Shown here piece after piece: positions 1-6,866 of a DNA stretch of 14,683 nucleotides. This stretch comes from DATEZO01 sp035255485. Its GTDB lineage: Bacteria > Pseudomonadota > Gammaproteobacteria > Burkholderiales > Burkholderiaceae_D. The translations under genes and the position numbers were made by a program. The notes beneath the pieces are model-generated. The model was not told the origin of the DNA. It saw only the letters and a list, made by a program, of their open reading frames with translations, and made no database searches. Location: positions 1 to 14,683 of the forward strand of contig DATEZO010000013.1 in assembly GCA_035255485.1 (NCBI GenBank), read 5' to 3'. Position 1 is the stretch's first letter. Every line of letters starts with the position of its first letter.

Positions 1-786
1 GAAGCCAAGGTCACGGTCAAGAACATGATGATGACCTTCGTCGACCGGCTGAGCGCGGTGGCGACCAGCACCGGCGATTTTCATCAGAAGATCGGACAGT
101 ACTCGCAAAAGATCAGCCAGGCAAAAGGCATCGTCGAACTCAACACCATCCTCCAGGATGTCATGCGCGACACCAAAGTTACGCAGGAGCAGGCGCTGCG
201 CTCGCGCGATGACATGCTGGCCGCGCGCCAGGAAGTGCAGCACGCGGAAGGACGCATTCAGGACCTGGAATCGAAGCTCGAGCAGATGAGCGAGCTGGTG
301 CGCGAAGACCAATTGACCGGCAGCCTCAACCGCCGCGGGCTGGATGATGTGCTCGATCGTGAAATGGCACGTTCCGAACGGCGCAAGTTACCGCTGTGCG
401 TCGCCATGCTGGACCTGGATGACTTCAAGCGGCTCAACGATTCGCATGGCCACAGCGCGGGTGACCAGGCTTTGATCCACCTGGTCAAGGTGGTCAAGGA
501 CACCTTGCGCACACTGGATGTGATCGCGCGTTTCGGCGGCGAGGAGTTCATGATCGTGCTGCCGGAGACTTCGTTGCCGGACGCCATGCAGACTGTCACG
601 CGGGTGCAGCGTGAATTGACCAAGCAGATCTTCATGTACAACAACCAGCGCTTGCTGATTACCTTCAGTGCGGGGGTTGCATTGCGTGCGCCGGGGGAGG
701 ATCAGATGTCGATGATCAAGCGCGCGGACGAAGCCTTGTACAAGGCGAAGAAAGCGGGCAAAAACCGGGTAGTGGCGGCCGAATGA
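1..786 (+). CDS. Diguanylate cyclase (GGDEF domain), 5'-truncated
   Basis: Makes the second messenger c-di-GMP from two GTP. The reading frame is open to the left edge, so the true start lies outside the window; the first internal Met is at base 25. From that Met, residues 1-95 are helical and polar, with a likely coiled coil around 60-95 (signalling helix), and no membrane segment is visible. The GGDEF domain fills about residues 95-250. Metal/GTP-binding DLDDF is followed by the N of KRLND, and the active-site loop reads GGEEF (bases 535-549). An RTLD motif ends exactly five residues before GGEEF, so the inhibitory c-di-GMP I-site (RxxD) is intact. It is therefore predicted to be active and product-inhibited. 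The sensory N-terminus is missing. It lies outside the glycan operon and is probably core-chromosome flank; a link to motility through c-di-GMP is plausible but unproven. Confidence 0.93.
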   Translation, partial: EAKVTVKNMMMTFVDRLSAVATSTGDFHQKIGQYSQKISQAKGIVELNTILQDVMRDTKVTQEQALRSRDDMLAARQEVQHAEGRIQDLESKLEQMSELVREDQLTGSLNRRGLDDVLDREMARSERRKLPLCVAMLDLDDFKRLNDSHGHSAGDQALIHLVKVVKDTLRTLDVIARFGGEEFMIVLPETSLPDAMQTVTRVQRELTKQIFMYNNQRLLITFSAGVALRAPGEDQMSMIKRADEALYKAKKAGKNRVVAAE

Positions 787-946
787 CATGTCATTGATTT
801 GCCCAGCGCCCCCTCCTTCAGGCAACGGAACACATCTCGACTCGTATACCCCCTTCTCTTCGACGTCGTTGAGAGATCGCAATTTCAACCCCCTCCTGCT
901 GCGGTAGCAATGTGCGAAGCAAGCAGACAACAAAGAAGATTCGACC
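787..946 (+). other. Intergenic spacer between diguanylate cyclase and TPR-methyltransferase
   Basis: This 160-base gap should hold the promoter of the TPR-methyltransferase gene, but no convincing -35/-10 pair is visible. A 10-base perfect palindrome (TGACATGTCA) covers the diguanylate cyclase stop codon and the bases after it (784-793); it has no T-run and is not a convincing terminator. The AAGAAG at about 933-938 before the ATG at 947 is a weak ribosome binding site. Confidence 0.4.
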
Positions 947-2245
947 ATGGCTTCACAAACCAACGAGAAACAGATGGCAAGGCTTCAGCAAGCAGTGGAG
1001 CACCACAGTAGAGGGGTGTTTACCGAGGCAGAATCTCTCTATCGGCAGGTCCTTCAGGACGCGCCGGGCCATCCGGACGCTTTGCATTTGCTCGGGATGA
1101 TTGAATACCAGCGTGGAAACAACGATCTTGCCATCGAACTGATCGGCCAGGCTATTCAGCACACGCAATCCGCTCCGATGTTCTGCAATCTGGGCATCGT
1201 TCTGCTTGCGCAAGGCAAAATCGAAATGGCACTGGATAGCCTTCACCGCGCGATCGATCTTGATCCTCGTTATCTCCTGTCGTATACCAACATGGGATAC
1301 GCGCTCAAGAGCGCAGGACGGGGAGACGAGGCGGTACACTATCTGAAGAAGGCGCTGGCCCTCAGTCCGGGTCAAGCCGACATCCAAGTCACGCTGGACA
1401 TGATCCGGCAGGAGAACCAGGTCGCTGACGCCGTTTCGAGCCATGAGCAATGGATGAACGCCGCACCAGGGAACAAGCCTTCCGACACTCTGGAGCCACT
1501 GGGCTTTCAAGGATTCAGCTACAACATCGCCGACATGGCGAAGTTCACGGCAGGCCTTGAACTGATCAAGGACAGTCTGACCGACAAAGGTGCATCACTG
1601 TTTGCCAGCGACAACATGATCACCTGGAACCGAAACTACAGCTTCCTGAGAGAAGATTTCTTCCTCAAGATCCTGGGCAACCCGGCATACACATATACTG
1701 AAAAGAGCGTTATTTGGCGAACCTATGTGTTGCTGTATTTCGCAGAACACGCCAGCAAGGCGAGCGGTGATTTTGCCGAAATTGGATGTCATGTCGGGCA
1801 TACGGTGTTGCAGATCATCCGCAAGATCGATTTCCGGACATTGGGCAAGTCATATTACCTATACGATTTGTTCGATTGGAAGGAAGGCGATGCGCACACC
1901 AGAATGAGTGGGCACCGAAATCCACGCATGTACGAGGATGTCGTGGAACGATTCTCGGAGCATGATTTTGTTTCGATTATCAAGGGCTCCGTGCCCCAAT
2001 CCTTTGCGCAAGGTTTCCCTGACGCGATCGCGTTCGCCCATATCGACATGAATCACCCGGTGCCGGAGGCCGCCGCCTTGGAAGCGGTGCTGCCTCGCCT
2101 GAGTCGCGGCGGTGTCGTAGTCCTCGATGACTATGGCTGGTGGGGATACTGCAAGCAAAAGATGGCGCTCGATCCAATCATCAAGAAACACGATCTGTCG
2201 GTACTGGAATTGCCGACCGGCCAGGGGATCATATTGAAGGCCTGA
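947..2245 (+). CDS. TPR-repeat protein fused to a TylF/MycF-type SAM methyltransferase
   Basis: A 432-residue two-part protein. Residues about 10-156 are tetratricopeptide repeats (HPDALHLLG, LGIVLLAQGKIEMALDSLH and TNMGYALKSAGRGDEAV are typical helices). Residues about 190-432 are a class I SAM-dependent methyltransferase of the macrocin O-methyltransferase (TylF) type: SAM loop FAEIGCHVGHT (277-286), acidic YDLFDW (306-311), HIDMNHPVPE (365-374), where metal-binding Asp is expected, and DDYGWWG (394-400), the family's hallmark end motif. TylF relatives O-methylate sugars using a divalent metal. The TPR part probably docks the enzyme on a protein or glycoprotein. It is convergent with the ten-gene operon, whose last gene ends 29 bases away. 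Base composition is locally low (25 G/C of 60 at 1681-1740), unlike the rfb genes. The ATG is chosen because the TPR starts directly after it; the ribosome binding site is weak. The substrate is unknown. Confidence 0.85.
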   Translation: MASQTNEKQMARLQQAVEHHSRGVFTEAESLYRQVLQDAPGHPDALHLLGMIEYQRGNNDLAIELIGQAIQHTQSAPMFCNLGIVLLAQGKIEMALDSLHRAIDLDPRYLLSYTNMGYALKSAGRGDEAVHYLKKALALSPGQADIQVTLDMIRQENQVADAVSSHEQWMNAAPGNKPSDTLEPLGFQGFSYNIADMAKFTAGLELIKDSLTDKGASLFASDNMITWNRNYSFLREDFFLKILGNPAYTYTEKSVIWRTYVLLYFAEHASKASGDFAEIGCHVGHTVLQIIRKIDFRTLGKSYYLYDLFDWKEGDAHTRMSGHRNPRMYEDVVERFSEHDFVSIIKGSVPQSFAQGFPDAIAFAHIDMNHPVPEAAALEAVLPRLSRGGVVVLDDYGWWGYCKQKMALDPIIKKHDLSVLELPTGQGIILKA

Positions 2246-2267
2246 TCAAATGCGAAGCGCCATTTGA
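2246..2267. terminator. Possible bidirectional terminator hairpin between convergent genes
   Basis: TCAAATG (2246-2252) and CATTTGA (2261-2267) are a perfect 7-base inverted repeat around an 8-base loop. It fills most of the 29-base gap between the stop codons of two convergent genes. The stem is AT-rich and no T-run follows on either strand, so intrinsic termination would be weak. Confidence 0.3.
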
Positions 2268-2274
2268 AGTGGCA

Positions 2275-3075
2275 CTACTCAAGCACAGTGAACGAGATAT
2301 ACGGTTCAAAGGCAAATCGCTGGATCCTTGACGCACGGAGGTCGAGAGACTCCAGAACGGCCTGCGTTTCTCCTGGCCACTTGGGGCAGTTGAGCTCGTC
2401 AAAAAGAATGACGGCACCTTTCGGCATTCGAGGAAGAAAGGTTTCGATGGCAGCCTTCGTCGGCGCATAAATGTCAAAGTCCAGATGCAGCAACGAGACA
2501 ATCGTGTGCGGGTTTTCGCTCAAGTACTGCGGCATCGTCCGGCAAGCATCACCTTGAACCAGGCGTATTTTCGGGACGTGGCCGATGGCGCGGTTCTGGT
2601 CGTAGAGTTCAATGCAACGAGTCAAATCCTCCAGAGAATCCGCCTCATAACCGCCGGCCCGATGCTCCTTTCCCGTCTCTGCATGCTGGATATCGCTTTC
2701 GTGGAGTTCCGGAAAGCCGCTGAAGGTATCGAACCCAATGATCCTGCGCTGCAAATTAAATGGCTCCAGCGCCGCGCTCATCTGCGCAAACCACATCAAG
2801 CAGCCGCCCCAATTGATGCCAGCTTCAATGATGTCTCCCTGGATCGGGAGGATCAATTTGAACACCTCGTAGAGTGCAAGATAGCGTGCCGTATTCTGGC
2901 GAGTGAGGTACTTTGGAAAGTTTTCAAATTTGTCGACCATCGTGCCCGGGCTTTGCGCCGCATAATAATCCAGCTGCTGGCGATATCCGGCTTCATCCAC
3001 GGTTGAACGTCCGACTTCTCGGAAGCTGGAGGGATCTTGATGGGATCGGGTGGATTTTGAATGATTATTTGACAT
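2275..3075 (-). CDS. TylF/MycF-type SAM-dependent O-methyltransferase
   Basis: A 266-residue stand-alone class I methyltransferase. After a polar N-terminus (1-50), the SAM-binding strand and loop read IIEAGINWGG (82-91). The second strand GFDTFSGFPE (114-123) and the metal/substrate region LHLDFDIYAPTKAAIE (196-211) are characteristic of the TylF family, followed by ILFDELNCPKWPGE (223-236). Family members methylate sugar hydroxyls with Mg2+. This is the last gene of the operon. Its ATG lies inside the end of the preceding fusion gene (11-base overlap, 3065-3075), which suggests translational coupling, and no strong ribosome binding site precedes it. It is only distantly like the methyltransferase half of the convergent TPR gene, so the two are more likely separate enzymes with different positions or sugars than a recent duplication. 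Local base composition is low (26 G/C of 60 at 2881-2940). Confidence 0.85.
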   Translation of the reverse strand: MSNNHSKSTRSHQDPSSFREVGRSTVDEAGYRQQLDYYAAQSPGTMVDKFENFPKYLTRQNTARYLALYEVFKLILPIQGDIIEAGINWGGCLMWFAQMSAALEPFNLQRRIIGFDTFSGFPELHESDIQHAETGKEHRAGGYEADSLEDLTRCIELYDQNRAIGHVPKIRLVQGDACRTMPQYLSENPHTIVSLLHLDFDIYAPTKAAIETFLPRMPKGAVILFDELNCPKWPGETQAVLESLDLRASRIQRFAFEPYISFTVLE

Positions 3076-4213
3076 TGCGGACGATAAGGGTGGCTGCGTT
3101 TTTAACGATCGAGTACTCGGGTACGTGAGAAGTCAGGACAACGCCGGAAGCAATGACGGATTCGGCGCCAATCTCCACATAGGGTTCTACGGCGACATGG
3201 GTTCCGAACTTGACCCGGTCGCCAACCTTGACCTTTCCGGATAGGGACGTGCGCGGACCAAAAGTGCAATGGCTCCCGATTGCGGAATGGTGTTCTATGT
3301 AGGTGCCGGCGGCCAGAAAATTGTTATCTCCCAACGTAGTCTCGGTGGCAACATAACATCCATGGACGATCAGGTTGCCCGTGCCCAGGCTGGCTCCGCT
3401 CCGGATGCTCGCGCTCGGTGCGATGACGTTTGCAAACGGAATACCGAGTTGAGTAAAGTGCTCGAATATGGAAGCGCGGTCGGCAATGTCCCTTACAACT
3501 GTCGAGATCAGCGCGTCGAATTTTTTCTCCTGCCACAACCGGAGTGCGAGATCGAACCCACCGAGTATCGGTACGCCCATCAGCAACTTGCCGGCCATTG
3601 CAGGATTATTATCCAGAATGCCGACAGCATGCTGAGTCAGCGAATTGGCGAAGATATCCAGCACAAGAGACGCTCCCCCTCCGCCGCCAAGGATCAGGAT
3701 CCGCTCCTGAGTTCCCCATGAGGTCGCAGTACACGTCCCTGGCGATTTTGCAGCAATCGTCGCACTTGCCGGCATAGCGGTGCGCGATGCAGCGGCAGCT
3801 TGAACCAGTTCTTCGCCAATCACCACTCCCGGGTGCGCGGCAACCAATGCCATCAAGTCGATGCCCAGCCGATTGGCGAGAATCATCGCCTTCTTTGTCC
3901 AACTTGCTTGCTCTGGCCGGGGGGCTGCTTCAGAGGGCGGCAATTCGGAGATCTCCAGAACGGGCACGGGTTCATCCACGCTCGCGGCAAGAAAACCTAT
4001 TGGGTGACCTGTCGGGCAGGTTTCGCCCTCTGCAGCCAGATGGCGCAAAATTCCATCCGCATCTGCGCAAATATCCACTGCGCTCTTTGTCGTCTCGACC
4101 ACGCAGACAGGATCATCTTTTCTCACGCTGGCACCATCCGGGCACAACCAGCGGATGAGCACGGCAGATGCGTCGTTGACGTTAATCAAGGGCATCTTGA
4201 TGATCAAACCCAT
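3065..4213 (-). CDS. Fusion: lipoyl domain + E1/E3-binding domain + PglD/NeuD-type sugar acyltransferase
   Basis: A 382-residue protein with three recognisable parts. Residues 1-78 resemble a biotinyl/lipoyl domain: VVETTKSAVDI places K43 where lipoate is attached, with the expected turn glycine at 54. Residues about 105-142 (KKAMILANRLGIDLMAL, then VVIGEELVQAA) resemble the peripheral-subunit-binding domain by which E2 holds E1 and E3. After an Ala/Ser/Thr linker, residues 170-382 match PglD/NeuD acyltransferases: a nucleotide-sugar-binding Rossmann start (ILILGGGGG, 172-180) and a left-handed beta-helix of hexapeptide repeats with GTYIEHHSAIG (303-313), where H308 lines up with the catalytic His of PglD. 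The CoA-acyltransferase core of true E2 (HxxxDG) is absent. The start is supported by GGAGG seven bases before the ATG. It overlaps the E1 beta gene by 10 bases, so it is very likely the partner of that E1. Inferred role: accept an acyl group on lipoate and pass it to a sugar. Domain calls are firm; the reaction is not. Confidence 0.87.
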   Translation of the reverse strand: MGLIIKMPLINVNDASAVLIRWLCPDGASVRKDDPVCVVETTKSAVDICADADGILRHLAAEGETCPTGHPIGFLAASVDEPVPVLEISELPPSEAAPRPEQASWTKKAMILANRLGIDLMALVAAHPGVVIGEELVQAAAASRTAMPASATIAAKSPGTCTATSWGTQERILILGGGGGASLVLDIFANSLTQHAVGILDNNPAMAGKLLMGVPILGGFDLALRLWQEKKFDALISTVVRDIADRASIFEHFTQLGIPFANVIAPSASIRSGASLGTGNLIVHGCYVATETTLGDNNFLAAGTYIEHHSAIGSHCTFGPRTSLSGKVKVGDRVKFGTHVAVEPYVEIGAESVIASGVVLTSHVPEYSIVKNAATLIVRNVK

Positions 4214-5208
4214 GAAAGAACCTCCACAATGGCATTTTCGATCTTGGTGCCAGAGATCAGCATCGCGGCCTCCTGGTCAAATGAGGTTGGAATAATGCGG
4301 CGATCTGATGCAACGATCCTGATAGGGCAATGGAGTTTTCCCCAGAGCTTTTCATAAAGCTCGCTGGCAGTACTCGATGCCCACGTAAACCCGTCGTTGC
4401 TTTCTTCTGCGATGACGATACGTCCGGCTTCGGCAGCGAGGCGTGCAAGCGTATTGGACGGCAATGGATCGATCGATTCCGGTAATAGCGCCACCACACG
4501 GATTTCCTCCGCCGCCAGGCGTCTCAGCAAATCCGGCAGAAAACGCGAAATTCCTCCATAGCCGATCAGGCAAACGTCCGCTGAGCCAGCCTTGTAATTC
4601 CGAACGATGGCCGTCTGATAGCCGGTTTCGTCCAATTCCAGGGTCAGCGCGAGGTCATCCGTCGTGCCTTGGAGTACCTCGCGATAGAGAAGCTTGTGCT
4701 CGATAAAAATGACCGGCCCGGTTTCCATCGCAACAACACGCTTGATCGTATCGCCAGGCTGATGATAGTGACTCGGGGCGACAAGTTTCAGGCCAGGAAT
4801 CCCAAGGAACATCTTTTCCAGACTCTGACTGTGCGTGGGACCATAACCTCTTCCGCCGCCCATTGGAGTGCGCACGATGAGAGGACATTGAACATCCCGG
4901 TACATCTGCGTGAACTTGCTTGCATGATTGACGATCTGGTCGGCGCACAGCGTGAGGAAATCGCCGAACATGATCTCGACGATCGGAACATGTCCGCGCA
5001 ATGCCAAGCCGGCTGCGAACCCAGTGATGCCGGCTTCAGATATCGGTGTAGTGAGGACGCGATCAGGGAACAGCGTGGACAGGCCAGCAGTCACCTTGAA
5101 TGCACCACCGTATGGATCGAGCACGTCCTCTCCCAGCAGAATTACGCGCGGATCGCTCGCAAAAAGATCCGAGAGGCCTCTTTGAAGATCCTGGAGATAG
5201 GTTGGCAT
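4204..5208 (-). CDS. 2-oxoacid dehydrogenase E1 component, beta subunit
   Basis: A 334-residue transketolase-like subunit that, with E1 alpha, decarboxylates a 2-oxoacid on thiamine diphosphate and reductively acylates a lipoyl domain. Family motifs are in order: LLGEDV (24-29), GGAFKVTAGL (34-43), PISEAG with the cofactor-activating Glu (55-60), FGDFLTLCADQI (81-92), then GRGYGPTHSQSLE (119-131) containing the conserved active-site His, and a C-terminal transketolase domain from about 205. Length is normal for PdhB/AcoB/BkdB-type subunits (about 325-340). Its ATG overlaps the E1 alpha stop as TAATG, which indicates coupled translation and equal amounts of the two subunits. The downstream partner is the lipoyl-acyltransferase fusion instead of an ordinary E2. 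Substrate (pyruvate, 2-oxobutyrate, branched-chain or other) cannot be read from sequence alone. Confidence 0.93.
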   Translation of the reverse strand: MPTYLQDLQRGLSDLFASDPRVILLGEDVLDPYGGAFKVTAGLSTLFPDRVLTTPISEAGITGFAAGLALRGHVPIVEIMFGDFLTLCADQIVNHASKFTQMYRDVQCPLIVRTPMGGGRGYGPTHSQSLEKMFLGIPGLKLVAPSHYHQPGDTIKRVVAMETGPVIFIEHKLLYREVLQGTTDDLALTLELDETGYQTAIVRNYKAGSADVCLIGYGGISRFLPDLLRRLAAEEIRVVALLPESIDPLPSNTLARLAAEAGRIVIAEESNDGFTWASSTASELYEKLWGKLHCPIRIVASDRRIIPTSFDQEAAMLISGTKIENAIVEVLSWV

Positions 5209-6098
5209 TATTCAGGCAAGGAAAAATGGTTCAGCAAAGTCTTTATTTGCATTTTGCATTGCGCTTGAATCTTCGCAACGACATCTGCGGCAAGCTCTGC
5301 CTCTGCACGTATGAGCGGATCCTTGGTGCGATGGTCAGCGATTTCGGCCGGATTGCGATTGTCGTCGCCTTTGCTGTGCGGCCCCAGGCGATAGGTTTGC
5401 AGCAAAAGGCATCTCGGACCTGGGTCGTCGCGCATGTCGGCGACTGTCTTCTCCGCCAGGTTGCGAACCATGCGCACGTTGTTGCCATCCACGGTTTCAG
5501 TCGGCACGCCGAATGATGCAGGCCGATCTTCAATCGGGCTTCCATGCTCGAGCGTCCAGGGCGTGCTCTGGGCGATCTGATTGTGTTCGATCACCAGCAA
5601 CAGGGGCAGTTTCCAGAGAGCGGCCATATTCAGTGCTTCGTAAATGACGCCTTCCGACATGGCGCCGTCTCCTGCAAAGACGACGCTTATGCCCCGCTCA
5701 CCGGCGCGTTTCTGGGCGAGCGCCATGCCTGCAGCCACGGGAACCATTCCGCCCAGAATACCGTTGGAATAGAAGTTCCCGACATGCAGATGCTGACTGC
5801 CGCCCTTGCCTCCGCATATGCCCGATTCCAGTCCCAGTACCTCAGCCAGGATTCCCTTCATGTCGTCATGAAATGCCAGGAAGTGACCGTGTCCTCTGTG
5901 ATTTGAACAGACTGTATCTCGCGCTGGATCGAGGGCACCGACAACGCCGACCGCACATGCCTCCTGCCCCAGGCAGGTGTGGACAGTGCCGCGCAGGTGA
6001 CCAAGAGAAAACAGTCGCAGAAGGGTCTCTTCGAACGAGCGAATCAGTACCATCTTCCGATAAAGATCCGCGAGATCTGTGTTCATGGCGACGTTCAT
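5208..6098 (-). CDS. 2-oxoacid dehydrogenase E1 component, alpha subunit (thiamine diphosphate-binding)
   Basis: A 296-residue subunit that binds thiamine diphosphate. It shows the N-terminal MVLIRSFEETL helix (16-26), GTVHTCLGQEA (37-47), SNHRGHGHFLA (65-75), GGKGGSQHLH (96-105) and the cofactor motif GDG (143-145) through N173 (EHNQIAQSTP). The late loop TYRLGPHSKGDD (235-246) matches the mobile active-site loop near the E1 phosphorylation site. It is shorter than typical AcoA/PdhA proteins (about 320-370), mostly at the ends. The start at 6098 lies 12 bases after the CmcI-like gene; a second ATG four codons on is an alternative. Most similar by eye to acetoin/pyruvate-type E1 alpha. Its place in a sugar operon, with no E2 or E3 gene beside it, suggests a specialised acyl-donor role and not central metabolism. 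Confidence 0.93.
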   Translation of the reverse strand: MNVAMNTDLADLYRKMVLIRSFEETLLRLFSLGHLRGTVHTCLGQEACAVGVVGALDPARDTVCSNHRGHGHFLAFHDDMKGILAEVLGLESGICGGKGGSQHLHVGNFYSNGILGGMVPVAAGMALAQKRAGERGISVVFAGDGAMSEGVIYEALNMAALWKLPLLLVIEHNQIAQSTPWTLEHGSPIEDRPASFGVPTETVDGNNVRMVRNLAEKTVADMRDDPGPRCLLLQTYRLGPHSKGDDNRNPAEIADHRTKDPLIRAEAELAADVVAKIQAQCKMQIKTLLNHFSLPE

Positions 6099-6110
6099 TG
6101 GCTAGCCTGA

Positions 6111-6866
6111 TTACGATATGCGCTTAAGAAAACCATCGGGCGCAGAAGTAATCAACAATCGGTCCTCGACGGAGTGGTCGATTTCAAACTCCGGATGGTC
6201 CTTGATCCATGCCCATACCGCCGTTTTCGGATTGTTTCCCTTGCCCCAGGGACGGTCTGTCCACACGTAATCGTCTGGCAGATCTTCGACAAAAGTATCG
6301 AACACGATGCAGTAGCTGCCAATACTGACGAGATCGGCATAGGCATTGAGTTCTGCCAGGACATGTTCGTGCGTGTGGTTGGAATCCAGGAAGACGAGCA
6401 CCTTGTTCTTGCCGGCTGCTCGCGCACGCACCTGCGCGATAATTGCCGGATCGATGCTGGAACCTTCGATGAGAGAGATCCGTTTTGCAAGCGGGTGATT
6501 TTCAATTGCCTGTCGATTATGCGGGCGAATTTCGATATCGATCCCAAGCACTTCGCCCTGTCCTGTCAGTTCAAGCATCGAGGCGGAAAGCACAAGCGAG
6601 CCGCCATGCGCGACCCCGGTCTCGATAATCAGATCCGGCTGTACAGCCCAGATGATTTCCTGCATGGCCATGGCATCCATCGGCAACTGGATCATCGGCC
6701 GGCCGAGCCATGAAAAATTGTTCATGTATTTCTTCTGCAGCGCCATGCAGCGCCATGCATTGGAAAGCGCGCGGAATTCTTCATCGTTCGCGAATGATGC
6801 GATGCGGTTTCGCTTCTCATCGCGGTAATCCGGATGTGCATTCGGAGTCGTCTCGAGGTAGCTCAC
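6111..6866 (-). CDS. CmcI-family (cephalosporin hydroxylase/rhamnosyl O-methyltransferase-like) methyltransferase
   Basis: A 251-residue class I SAM-dependent enzyme of the family usually labelled cephalosporin hydroxylase (CmcI), whose relatives in glycan clusters are sugar O-methyltransferases. Seen: WLGRPMIQLPMD (53-64), SAM loop IIETGVAHGGS (80-90), second strand VLGIDIEIRPHN (106-117), EGSSID (134-139) and VFLDSNHTHEHVL (158-170) with likely metal ligands. The start is a GTG (6864-6866) directly after the TGA of the upstream gene. AAAGGA six bases before it supports this start, and no ATG lies near. The label cephalosporin hydroxylase should not be taken literally here; sugar methylation is the likelier role given the CDP-sugar genes upstream. 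Which hydroxyl is methylated is unknown. Confidence 0.86.
   Translation of the reverse strand: MSYLETTPNAHPDYRDEKRNRIASFANDEEFRALSNAWRCMALQKKYMNNFSWLGRPMIQLPMDAMAMQEIIWAVQPDLIIETGVAHGGSLVLSASMLELTGQGEVLGIDIEIRPHNRQAIENHPLAKRISLIEGSSIDPAIIAQVRARAAGKNKVLVFLDSNHTHEHVLAELNAYADLVSIGSYCIVFDTFVEDLPDDYVWTDRPWGKGNNPKTAVWAWIKDHPEFEIDHSVEDRLLITSAPDGFLKRIS

Noticed and set aside
2275..3075. The stand-alone TylF gene as a recent duplicate of the methyltransferase half of the TPR gene
   Set aside because: SAM loops and C-terminal motifs differ (IIEAGINWGG versus FAEIGCHVGHT; FDELNCP versus LDDYGWW); they share a family, not a recent origin.
6737..6757. Tandem 10-base duplication GCAGCGCCAT
   Set aside because: It lies inside the CmcI-like gene, keeps the frame only as ordinary coding sequence, and shows no sign of repeat-mediated variation.
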